From Cognatilysobacter claricitrinus (GTDB taxonomy: Bacteria; Pseudomonadota; Gammaproteobacteria; Xanthomonadales; Xanthomonadaceae): 64,000 nucleotides of DNA. A program made the translations under genes and the position numbers. Of this stretch, positions 1-7,953 are shown piece by piece; position 1 is the stretch's first letter, and each line of letters starts with the position of its first letter. Location: NCBI RefSeq assembly GCF_045866565.1, contig NZ_BAAFZV010000002.1:682001-746000 (forward strand), in the 5' to 3' direction. A model generated the notes under the pieces. The model was not told where the DNA came from and did not search any database. It saw only the letters and a program-made list of their open reading frames with translations.

Positions 1-1245
1 ATTCGCAACTACACGCTGAACTTCGGCCCGCAGCATCCAGCCGCGCACGGCGTGTTGCGCCTCATCCTCGAAATGGACGGCGAAATCGTGCGTCGCGCCG
101 ACCCGCACATCGGCCTGCTGCATCGCGCGACCGAAAAGCTCGCCGAATCCAAGCCGTACAACCAGTCGGTTCCGTACATGGACCGCCTGGACTACGTTTC
201 GATGATGTGCAACGAGCACGCGTACGTGCGTGCCATCGAAACGCTGCTCGGCATCGAAGCTCCGGAGCGCGCGCAGTGGATCCGGACGATGTTCGACGAG
301 ATCACGCGCATCCTGAACCACCTGATGTGGATCGGATCGAACGCACTCGACCTCGGCGCGATGGCGGTCTTCCTCTACGCCTTCCGCGAGCGCGAAGAGC
401 TGATGGACGTGTACGAGGCGGTGTCGGGCGCGCGCATGCATGCCGCCTACTACCGTCCCGGCGGCGTGTATCGCGACCTGCCGGATCGCATGTCGAAGTA
501 CCGCGAGTCGCCGTGGCGCAAGGGCAACAACCTCAAGCGCTTCAACGAGTCGCGCGAAGGTTCGCTGCTCGACTTCGTCGAAGCGTTCACGCGAGATTTC
601 CCCGCGCGCGTCGACGAATACGAAACGCTGCTCACCGACAACCGGATCTGGAAGCAGCGCACCGTCGGCATCGGCGTGGTGTCGCCCGAGGATGCGCACG
701 CGTGGGGCATGAGCGGCCCGATGCTGCGTGGCTCCGGCGTCGCCTGGGACCTGCGCAAAACGCAGCCGTATGCGCGCTACGATCAGGTCGAGTTCGACAT
801 TCCGGTGGGCAAGACCGGCGACTGCTACGACCGCTATCTCGTCCGCGTGGCCGAGATGCGGGAGTCGAACCGCATCATCCAGCAGTGCGTGAAGTGGCTG
901 AAGGCCAATCCCGGCCCCGTGATCGTCGACAACTTCAAGGTCGCGCCCCCCAAGCGCGAAGAGATGAAGGACGACATGGAAGCCCTCATCCACCACTTCA
1001 AACTGTTTTCGGAAGGCTATTGCGTGCCGGCCGGCGAGACCTATGCGGCGGTGGAAGCGCCCAAGGGCGAGTTCGGCGTGTACCTGGTTTCCGACGGCGC
1101 GAACAAGCCCTTCCGCGTGAAGCTGCGCGCGCCCGGTTTCGCACACCTTTCGTCGATGGACGCGATCGTCAAGGGCCACATGCTGGCCGACGTCGTCGCG
1201 ATGATCGGCACCTACGACGTCGTTTTCGGCGAGATCGACCGCTGA
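1..1245 (+). CDS. nuoD: NADH-quinone oxidoreductase subunit D (5' truncated by window edge)
   Basis: The reading frame is open from base 1, so the true start lies upstream; 414 codons are visible, nearly the whole ~420-435 residue family length. NuoD is the 49-kDa-type subunit of the peripheral arm of complex I and lines the quinone pocket. The first visible residues contain the quinone-loop signature GPQHPAAHG, followed by YNQSVPYMDRLDYVSMM, which carries the conserved quinone-contacting tyrosine. The C-terminus ends in the family-typical DVVFGEIDR. It is a separate gene rather than the NuoCD fusion of Escherichia coli, as far as the visible part shows. nuoE follows after 25 bases. Identification is secure. 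Confidence 0.97.
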   Translation: MRNYTLNFGPQHPAAHGVLRLILEMDGEIVRRADPHIGLLHRATEKLAESKPYNQSVPYMDRLDYVSMMCNEHAYVRAIETLLGIEAPERAQWIRTMFDEITRILNHLMWIGSNALDLGAMAVFLYAFREREELMDVYEAVSGARMHAAYYRPGGVYRDLPDRMSKYRESPWRKGNNLKRFNESREGSLLDFVEAFTRDFPARVDEYETLLTDNRIWKQRTVGIGVVSPEDAHAWGMSGPMLRGSGVAWDLRKTQPYARYDQVEFDIPVGKTGDCYDRYLVRVAEMRESNRIIQQCVKWLKANPGPVIVDNFKVAPPKREEMKDDMEALIHHFKLFSEGYCVPAGETYAAVEAPKGEFGVYLVSDGANKPFRVKLRAPGFAHLSSMDAIVKGHMLADVVAMIGTYDVVFGEIDR

Positions 1246-1270
1246 GTCGATCGCTGGAGCCCCCACTGCA

Positions 1271-1798
1271 ATGAAAGCCACCGGCAACTTCGAAGCCTGT
1301 CAGAACGTCGACCCAATGGTCGCGTTGACGGACGCTACGCGCGCGCACATCGACCACTGGCTGGCGAAGTTCCCGGCGGATCGCCGTCGCTCGGCCGTGC
1401 TGCAGGGCCTGCACGCGGCGCAGGAGCAGAACGACGGCTGGCTGTCGGACGAAATCATCGCCGCGGTCGCGAAGTACATCGGTATTCCGCCGGTGTGGGC
1501 GTACGAGGTCGCGAGCTTCTACTCGATGTTCGAGACCGAGAAGGTCGGCCGCCACAACGTGGCGTTCTGCACCAACATCAGCTGCTGGCTCAACGGCGCA
1601 CAGGATCTGCTGGCGCACGCGGAGAAGAAGCTCGGTTGCCGGGTCGGCGAATCCACGGCCGATGGCCGCGTGTACCTGAAGCGCGAAGAGGAATGCCTCG
1701 CCGCCTGCTGCGGTGCGCCGGTCGTCGTCATCAACGGGCATTACCACGAGAAGCTCGACGCCGCGAAGGTCGACGCGCTTCTGGACGGTCTGGAGTAA
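1271..1798 (+). CDS. nuoE: NADH-quinone oxidoreductase subunit E, [2Fe-2S] protein
   Basis: 175 residues. NuoE is the 24-kDa-type subunit of the NADH dehydrogenase module and carries the N1a [2Fe-2S] cluster beside NuoF. The thioredoxin-like fold ligands are visible as Cys100-x4-Cys105 and Cys142-x3-Cys146. An N-terminal helical stretch with the conserved LQGLHAAQEQNDGWL precedes them. GGAG about a dozen bases before the ATG is a weak ribosome binding site. It lies between nuoD and nuoF in the usual order, seven bases ahead of nuoF. Nothing unusual was seen. Confidence 0.97.
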   Translation: MKATGNFEACQNVDPMVALTDATRAHIDHWLAKFPADRRRSAVLQGLHAAQEQNDGWLSDEIIAAVAKYIGIPPVWAYEVASFYSMFETEKVGRHNVAFCTNISCWLNGAQDLLAHAEKKLGCRVGESTADGRVYLKREEECLAACCGAPVVVINGHYHEKLDAAKVDALLDGLE

Positions 1799-1805
1799 CC
1801 GCGCG

Positions 1806-3170
1806 ATGGCGCATTCGCACCACGACTATTCCAAGGGCTACGGCCCGGTCGGCCCGGCGCCGCAGGAGCACAACGTCGTCTACACGACGTTGCACTTCGA
1901 CACGCCGTGGTCGTACGAGAACTATCTGAAGACCGGCGGTTACAGCGCTTGGCGCAAGATCCTCACCGAGAAGATCGAGCCGGCGGCAGTGATCGACATG
2001 GTCAAGCAGTCGGGCCTGCGCGGTCGCGGCGGCGCGGGTTTCCCGACGGGGCTCAAGTGGTCCTTCATGCCGAAGGGCGCCGGGCAGAAGTACATCCTCT
2101 GCAATTCGGACGAGTCCGAGCCGGGCACGGCGAAGGATCGCGACATCCTGCGCTATAACCCGCACTCGGTCGTCGAGGGCATGGCGATCGCCTGCTACGC
2201 GACGGGTTCGACCGCGGCATACAACTATCTGCGTGGCGAGTTCCATCACGAGCCGTTCGAACATTTCGAGGCGGCGCTGAAAGAAGCGTACGAAAACGGC
2301 TGGCTCGGCAAGAACGTTCTCGGCAGCGGCGTCGACGTCGATATCTACGGCGCGCTCGGTGCCGGCGCCTACATCTGCGGCGAAGAAACCGCGCTGATGG
2401 AATCGCTGGAAGGAAAGAAGGGCCAGCCGCGCTACAAGCCGCCGTTCCCCGCCAACTTCGGCCTGTACGGCAAGCCGACGACGATCAACAACACCGAGAC
2501 CTATGCGTCGGTGCCGGCCATCATCCGCAACGGCGCGGAGTGGTTCGCGAATCTCGGCAAGCCGAACAACGGTGGGCCGAAGGTGTTCTCGGTGTCGGGG
2601 CATGTCGCCAACCCGGGCAACTTCGAGATCCGCCTCGGCACCTCGTTCGCCGACCTGCTGCAGATGGCGGGCGGTATGCGCGGTGGTCGCAAGCTGAAGG
2701 CCGTGATTCCCGGTGGTTCGTCGATGCCGGTGCTGCCCGGCGACACGATGATGTCGCTGACGATGGATTACGACTCGATCCAGAAGGCCGGCTCCGGCCT
2801 CGGTTCGGGTGCGGTCGTCGTGATGGACGACACGACGTGCATGGTGCGCGCCTGCCAGCGCATCGCGCGTTTCTACTTCAAGGAGTCGTGCGGCCAGTGC
2901 ACGCCGTGCCGCGAAGGTACTGGCTGGATGTACCGCATGCTCACGCGCATCGTCGAGAAGCAGGCGACGCTCGACGACCTGCAGATGCTTCGCGCGGCTG
3001 CGGGCCAGATCGAAGGCCACACCATCTGCGCGTTCGGCGAAGCCGCCGCGTGGCCGGTCCAGGGTTTCCTTCGCCACTTCTGGCATGAATTCGAATACGC
3101 GATCGTGAACGGGCGCTTCCTTGTCGACGACGAAGCCGCCGGCACGGTCGTGCAGAAGGTAGCCGCATGA
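1806..3170 (+). CDS. nuoF: NADH-quinone oxidoreductase subunit F (FMN/NADH binding)
   Basis: 454 residues from the ATG at 1806; the frame is open further upstream, but that part overlaps nuoE and does not resemble the family. NuoF binds NADH and FMN and takes the hydride into complex I. The glycine-rich nucleotide loop GLRGRGGAGFPTGLKW lies near residues 70-85, and the FMN region with GAGAYICGEETAL near 186-197. The N3 [4Fe-4S] cluster ligands are Cys362, Cys365 and Cys368 (SCGQCTPC) plus Cys408. The stop overlaps the nuoG start by four bases (ATGA), indicating translational coupling. Confidence 0.97.
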   Translation: MAHSHHDYSKGYGPVGPAPQEHNVVYTTLHFDTPWSYENYLKTGGYSAWRKILTEKIEPAAVIDMVKQSGLRGRGGAGFPTGLKWSFMPKGAGQKYILCNSDESEPGTAKDRDILRYNPHSVVEGMAIACYATGSTAAYNYLRGEFHHEPFEHFEAALKEAYENGWLGKNVLGSGVDVDIYGALGAGAYICGEETALMESLEGKKGQPRYKPPFPANFGLYGKPTTINNTETYASVPAIIRNGAEWFANLGKPNNGGPKVFSVSGHVANPGNFEIRLGTSFADLLQMAGGMRGGRKLKAVIPGGSSMPVLPGDTMMSLTMDYDSIQKAGSGLGSGAVVVMDDTTCMVRACQRIARFYFKESCGQCTPCREGTGWMYRMLTRIVEKQATLDDLQMLRAAAGQIEGHTICAFGEAAAWPVQGFLRHFWHEFEYAIVNGRFLVDDEAAGTVVQKVAA

Positions 3171-5398
3171 GCGCGCAGCCCGTGAATCCGAACCTGCCGC
3201 CGGACCACGTCACCGTCTTCATCGACGGCGTCGAGACGGCTGCGCCCAAGGGTTCGATGATCATCCAGGCCGCCGACAAGGTCGGCGTCCCGATTCCGCG
3301 GTTCTGCTACCACGACAAGCTGAGCGTCGCGGCGAACTGCCGCATGTGCCTGGTCGAAGTCGAGAAGATGCCGAAGCCGGCGCCGGCCTGTGCAACGCCG
3401 GTGATGGACGGCATGAAGGTCACGACGCGCAGCGAGAAGGCGCTGAAATCGCAGCGCAACGTGATGGAGTTCCTGCTGATCAACCATCCGCTCGACTGCC
3501 CGATCTGCGACCAGGGCGGCGAGTGCGAACTGCAGGATCTGTCGATGGGCTATGGCCGATCGATCTCGCGTTTCGCGGAGCGCAAGCGCACGGTGCCGGA
3601 CGAGGACATCGGTCCGCTGGTCGCCACCGAAATGACGCGCTGCATCCAGTGCACGCGCTGCGTCCGCTTCACCGCGGAAGTGGCGGGTACGTACGAGCTC
3701 GGCGGCATGTACCGTGGCGAGAACCTGCAGATCGGCACCTACGACGGCAAGCCGCTGACGACCGAGCTGTCGGGCAACGTCATCGACGTCTGCCCGGTCG
3801 GTGCGCTCACCAACAAGGTGTTCCAGTTCAAGGCGCGCCCGTGGGAACTGATGGCGCGCGAGTCGCTCGGTTATCACGACGCGCTCGGCAGCAACCTCTT
3901 CCTGCATGTGCGTCGGGGCGAAGTGCTGCGCAGCGTTCCGCGCGACAACGAAGCGGTGAACGAGTGCTGGTTGTCGGACCGCGATCGCTATTCGCATGAG
4001 GGCCTGTACGCCGCCGATCGCGCGACGCGTCCGCTGATCAAGGACGCTGGCGAATGGCGTGAGGCATCCTGGGACGAGGCGCTTGCGCGCGCGGCGCAGA
4101 TCCTGCGTGACAACGGCGCGGACCGGCTCGGCGTGCTGGTGCATCCGTCGACCTCGAACGAGGAAGGCGCACTGCTCGCGCGTCTCGCCGATGCGCTGGG
4201 CACCGGCAACATCGATCACCGCATCGCGCAGTCCGATCTGTCCGATAGCGCGGTCGCGGAGCCGTTCGGCATGGCGGTCGCGGATATCGACAAGGCGTCG
4301 ACGATCGTCATCGTGGGGTCGAACATCCGTCACGAGCTTCCGCTCGTGCATGCGCGCATCCGCAAGGCATGGACGCGCGGCGCGAAGGTGCATGTCGTCA
4401 ATCCGGTCGACTTCGATTTCACGTTCGAGCTTGCGGGTCGCCAGATCGTGGCGCCGTCGCGCATCGCCGACGCGATGTCCGATGCGAACCTGCGTGAGGC
4501 GCTGAGCGGCGCGACGTCGGCGGCCATCATCGTCGGCGCGATCGCCGAGAACGGCCCGCATGCCGCGCGCATTCGCGCTGCCGCGCGCCAGCTTGCCGAT
4601 GCCACCGGTGCGAAGCTCTGCCGCGTTCCGCAGGGCGCGAATGCGCTCGGCCTCGCGCGCCATGGCGTGCTGCCGACGTCGCGCGACGCGCAGTCGATGC
4701 TCGCGGATGCCCGTTCGGCCTACGTGCTGTACGGCATCGAGCCGGGCCTGGATTTCGCGGACACGGCGACCGCGATGTCCGCGCTCAACGGTGCGCAGGT
4801 CGTCGCGTTCAGTCAGTTCGCGTGCGAGTCCACGCGTGCGATCGCCGACGTGATCCTGCCGATCGGCGCGCTGCCGGAAATCGACGCCACGCTGACTAAC
4901 CTCGACGGCCGCGATCAGGTCGCCGTTGCCGGCGGCAAGCTGCCCGACCAGGCGCGCGCTGGCTGGCGCGTGCTGCGTGCGTTGGCGTCGGAGCTTGGCG
5001 CGTCCGGTTTCGATTTCGTCGACCTCGCGGGCGCGCGTGCGTCGATCGCGCCCCGCAACGTGCAGGTCGCTCCCGGTCGCGCCGTTGATGCGGGGCAGGG
5101 TGGCCTCGAGTTGGCGGTGAGCCCGGCGATCTACCGCGTCGATGCGGTTGTGCGTCGCTCGCCGGCGTTGCAGTCGCATCCGCTCAACCGCGCGCCGCGC
5201 GCCTACATCAATCCGGACGATGCGCAGTCGCTGGGTCTCGAAAACGGCGCGGTCGGCCGGTTCGCGGTCGCCGCCGGGTCGGCGAAGTTGCCGGTTGAAG
5301 TAAGCGCGAAGGTGGCGGTGGGCACGGTCTACATCGAAGGCGGTCACGGCGCGACGTCGCCGCTCGGCACCGCGCGCGTCGACGCGGGGAGGGCCTGA
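3167..5398 (+). CDS. nuoG: NADH-quinone oxidoreductase subunit G
   Basis: 743 residues. NuoG is the large iron-sulfur subunit that passes electrons from NuoF/E towards NuoI. Cluster ligands visible in order: [2Fe-2S] N1b at Cys47, Cys58, Cys61 and Cys75; [4Fe-4S] N5 at His107, Cys111, Cys114 and Cys120 (HPLDCPICDQGGEC); [4Fe-4S] N4 at Cys159, Cys162, Cys165 and Cys209. The remainder is the molybdopterin-oxidoreductase-like fold, which has no cofactor in complex I. The extra N7 cluster motif of the E. coli type (CxxCxxxC near residue 230) is not seen. The start overlaps the nuoF stop. Confidence 0.96.
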   Translation: MSAQPVNPNLPPDHVTVFIDGVETAAPKGSMIIQAADKVGVPIPRFCYHDKLSVAANCRMCLVEVEKMPKPAPACATPVMDGMKVTTRSEKALKSQRNVMEFLLINHPLDCPICDQGGECELQDLSMGYGRSISRFAERKRTVPDEDIGPLVATEMTRCIQCTRCVRFTAEVAGTYELGGMYRGENLQIGTYDGKPLTTELSGNVIDVCPVGALTNKVFQFKARPWELMARESLGYHDALGSNLFLHVRRGEVLRSVPRDNEAVNECWLSDRDRYSHEGLYAADRATRPLIKDAGEWREASWDEALARAAQILRDNGADRLGVLVHPSTSNEEGALLARLADALGTGNIDHRIAQSDLSDSAVAEPFGMAVADIDKASTIVIVGSNIRHELPLVHARIRKAWTRGAKVHVVNPVDFDFTFELAGRQIVAPSRIADAMSDANLREALSGATSAAIIVGAIAENGPHAARIRAAARQLADATGAKLCRVPQGANALGLARHGVLPTSRDAQSMLADARSAYVLYGIEPGLDFADTATAMSALNGAQVVAFSQFACESTRAIADVILPIGALPEIDATLTNLDGRDQVAVAGGKLPDQARAGWRVLRALASELGASGFDFVDLAGARASIAPRNVQVAPGRAVDAGQGGLELAVSPAIYRVDAVVRRSPALQSHPLNRAPRAYINPDDAQSLGLENGAVGRFAVAAGSAKLPVEVSAKVAVGTVYIEGGHGATSPLGTARVDAGRA

Positions 5399-5401
5399 CC
5401 G

Positions 5402-6478
5402 ATGGTGCATGAGGCCATTGATTCGATGCACGGCTGGTTCGACGGTTTCGGCGCGGCCGGCTCGGTCGCGTGGATCGTCCTGAAGATCCTGGCGATCACC
5501 ATGCCGGTGATCATCTCGGTCGCGTTCTATGTCGTCTGGGAACGCAAGCTGATCGGCTGGATGCATGTGCGCCACGGGCCCATGTACGTGGGCATGGGCG
5601 TGCTGCAGGCGTTCGCGGACGTCTTCAAGCTGCTGTTCAAGGAAGTCATCCAGCCGGTGCGCGCCGACAAGGTTCTGTTCGTGCTGGCACCGTTGATCGG
5701 GCTTGCGCCGGCGTTCGCCGCGTGGGCCGTGGTGCCGTTCGACACGAAGATCGTGCTGGCCGACGTCAATGCGGGCCTGCTGTACCTGCTCGCGATGACC
5801 TCGCTGGGCGTGTACGGCATCATCCTCGCGGGCTGGGCGTCGAACTCGAAGTACGCGTTCCTCGGAGCGATGCGTTCGGCGGCGCAGGTGGTGTCGTACG
5901 AGATCGCGATGGGTTTCGCGCTGGTCGGCGTGCTGATCGCCGCGGGCAGCCTGAACCTGTCGGAGATCGTGCGCGCGCAGTCGGGCAACGGCGGCATGTT
6001 CGAGTGGTTCATGTGGCCGCTGCTGCCGTTGTTCGTCGTCTACTTCATTTCCGGTGTCGCTGAGACCAACCGCGCGCCGTTCGACGTCGTCGAGGGCGAG
6101 TCGGAAATCGTCGCCGGCCACATGGTCGAGTACTCGGGTTCGCAGTTCGCGCTGTTCTTCCTCGCCGAATACGCGAACATGATCCTCGTCAGCTTCCTGA
6201 CGCCGATCTTCTTCCTCGGCGGCTGGTTGAGCCCGTTCCCGGCGTCGATGCAGGCTGTTCCTGTGGTGGGCCTGCTGGCGGTGCCGGGTTGGTGGTGGCT
6301 GTTCGCCAAGGTCGCCTTCTTCGCCAGCGCCTTCATCTGGTTCCGCGCATCGTTCCCGCGCTATCGATACGACCAGATCATGCGCCTGGGTTGGAAGGTG
6401 TTCATTCCTATCACCATCGCCTGGATCTGCGTGACCGCCCTGATGGCCTATTACGGCGTCTTCGTGCCCTACAAGTGA
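5402..6478 (+). CDS. nuoH: NADH-quinone oxidoreductase subunit H (membrane)
   Basis: 358 residues with about eight hydrophobic helices. NuoH joins the membrane arm to the peripheral arm and forms part of the quinone tunnel. The conserved acidic loop ETNRAPFDVVEGESEIVAG, typical of the ND1 family, is present around residues 220-240. A strong ribosome binding site (GGGGAGG) sits just inside the end of nuoG, and the ATG follows the nuoG stop by three bases. No departure from the family was seen. Confidence 0.97.
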   Translation: MVHEAIDSMHGWFDGFGAAGSVAWIVLKILAITMPVIISVAFYVVWERKLIGWMHVRHGPMYVGMGVLQAFADVFKLLFKEVIQPVRADKVLFVLAPLIGLAPAFAAWAVVPFDTKIVLADVNAGLLYLLAMTSLGVYGIILAGWASNSKYAFLGAMRSAAQVVSYEIAMGFALVGVLIAAGSLNLSEIVRAQSGNGGMFEWFMWPLLPLFVVYFISGVAETNRAPFDVVEGESEIVAGHMVEYSGSQFALFFLAEYANMILVSFLTPIFFLGGWLSPFPASMQAVPVVGLLAVPGWWWLFAKVAFFASAFIWFRASFPRYRYDQIMRLGWKVFIPITIAWICVTALMAYYGVFVPYK

Positions 6479-6494
6479 CGGACGCCCGGACCCC

Positions 6495-6983
6495 ATGAAC
6501 CGCATCACGTCCTACTTCAAAAGCCTGCTGCTCATCGAGCTGATGCAGGGCCTGTGGCTGACGCTGAAGTATCTCTTCAAGCCGAAGTACACGGTCATGT
6601 ATCCGATGGAGAAGATGCCGCAGTCGAACCGCTTTCGCGGCATCCATGCGCTGCGTCGCTATCCCAATGGCGAAGAGCGCTGCATCGCGTGCAAGCTGTG
6701 CGAGGCCGTCTGCCCGGCGCTGGCGATCACGATCGACTCGGAAAAGCGCGCGGACGGTACGCGCCGCACCACGCGTTACGACATCGACCTCTTCAAGTGC
6801 ATCTACTGCGGCTTCTGCGAGGAGTCGTGCCCGGTGGACTCGATCGTCGAGACGCACGTGCTCGAGTACCACTTCGACACGCGTGGCCAGAACATCGTGA
6901 CCAAGCCGCAGCTGTTGGCGATCGGTGACCGGCTCGAAGCCGAGCTCGCCGAGCGTCGCGCCGCCGACGCACCTTTCCGCTGA
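6495..6983 (+). CDS. nuoI: NADH-quinone oxidoreductase subunit I (2x[4Fe-4S])
   Basis: 162 residues. NuoI carries clusters N6a and N6b, which link NuoG to the terminal cluster N2. Two ferredoxin motifs are clear: Cys63, 66, 69 with Cys73 (CIACKLCEAVC) and Cys102, 105, 108 with Cys112 (CIYCGFCEESC). An amphipathic N-terminus typical of NuoI binds the membrane surface. It sits between nuoH and nuoJ, with a seven-base gap to nuoJ. Confidence 0.97.
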   Translation: MNRITSYFKSLLLIELMQGLWLTLKYLFKPKYTVMYPMEKMPQSNRFRGIHALRRYPNGEERCIACKLCEAVCPALAITIDSEKRADGTRRTTRYDIDLFKCIYCGFCEESCPVDSIVETHVLEYHFDTRGQNIVTKPQLLAIGDRLEAELAERRAADAPFR

Positions 6984-6990
6984 GGCCGCC

Positions 6991-7629
6991 ATGGATTTCG
7001 TGCAGATCGCCTTCCTCCTGTTCGCGGCCACCGCCGTCGTCGCCGCCGGCGCCGTCATCACGATGCGCAATCCGGTGCACGCGGTTCTGTGCCTGGTGCT
7101 GACGTTCTTCTCCGTCGCCTGCACGTGGATCGTGGCGGGCGCCGAGTTCCTCGGCATCGCGCTGATCCTCGTCTACGTCGGCGCGGTGATGGTGCTCTTC
7201 ATGTTCGTCGTCATGATGCTGGACATCGACGTCGCGCCGCTGCGCAAGCACTTCGTACGATTCCTGCCGATCGGCCTGATCGTCGCGGTCGTCATGTTGG
7301 TCGAGATCGTCACGCTGATCGGCGTGCGCGCCCAGATGGCGACCGGCTTGCCCGTCAACGCCGCCGTCGGGACCGACGTGCCGAACACCGTGTGGCTGGC
7401 CCGCACGCTCTTCACCGACTTCCTGCTGCCGTTCGAGGTCGCTGCGGTCATTCTTACGGTTGCGGTGGTCGCCGCGGTGATGCTCACGCTTCGTCACCGC
7501 GGTGGCGTGCGCCAGCAGAACCCGTCGTGGCAGTCGAGCATCCGTGCGACCGACCGCGTTCGCATGGTGCGCATGGAGTCCGTGCGCCCGGTGCAGCCGC
7601 CGACCACGCCTACCGGAGGTGATGCATGA
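6991..7629 (+). CDS. nuoJ: NADH-quinone oxidoreductase subunit J (membrane)
   Basis: 212 residues starting at the ATG at 6991, which gives the family-typical MDFVQIAFLLF; the frame is open a little upstream inside nuoI but without family similarity. Five hydrophobic helices are evident in the first ~170 residues, including the conserved LIYVGAVMVLFMFVVMML-like helix of the ND6 family. The C-terminus is a polar, arginine- and proline-rich tail of about 45 residues. The stop overlaps the nuoK ATG by four bases. Confidence 0.95.
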   Translation: MDFVQIAFLLFAATAVVAAGAVITMRNPVHAVLCLVLTFFSVACTWIVAGAEFLGIALILVYVGAVMVLFMFVVMMLDIDVAPLRKHFVRFLPIGLIVAVVMLVEIVTLIGVRAQMATGLPVNAAVGTDVPNTVWLARTLFTDFLLPFEVAAVILTVAVVAAVMLTLRHRGGVRQQNPSWQSSIRATDRVRMVRMESVRPVQPPTTPTGGDA

Positions 7630-7949
7630 ACCTGTTGGCGAATGGCGTCACGCTGGGTCACTACCTCGCGCTGGGCGCGGTGCTGTTCTGCATCGCGGTC
7701 GCCGGCATCTTCCTCAATCGCCGCAACATCATCGTGCTCCTGATGTCCATCGAGCTGATGCTGCTGTCGGTGAACGTCAATTTCGTCGGGTTCTCCCGGC
7801 AACTCGGTGATGCGTCCGGTCAGGTGTTCGTGTTCTTCATCCTGACTGTCGCAGCGGCCGAGGCCGCCATCGGCCTGGCGATCCTCGTCACGCTGTTCCG
7901 CAATCGGCGCACGATCAATGTCGCCGAAGTCGATTCGCTGAAGGGTTGA
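7626..7949 (+). CDS. nuoK: NADH-quinone oxidoreductase subunit K (membrane)
   Basis: 107 residues, slightly longer than the usual ~100 because of a short N-terminal addition. Three hydrophobic helices. The two proton-pathway glutamates, spaced 36 residues apart as in E. coli Glu36/Glu72, are Glu43 (SIELMLLSVN) and Glu79 (AAAEAAIGLAI). The ATGA overlap with nuoJ supports the start. NuoK is part of the proton-translocating membrane arm. Confidence 0.96.
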   Translation: MNLLANGVTLGHYLALGAVLFCIAVAGIFLNRRNIIVLLMSIELMLLSVNVNFVGFSRQLGDASGQVFVFFILTVAAAEAAIGLAILVTLFRNRRTINVAEVDSLKG

Positions 7950-7953
7950 TCCG

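Noticed and set aside
2873..6508. A 1211-codon minus-strand open frame opposite nuoF-nuoH.
   Set aside because: It mirrors well-identified nuo genes, has arginine/histidine-rich shadow composition and no start context.
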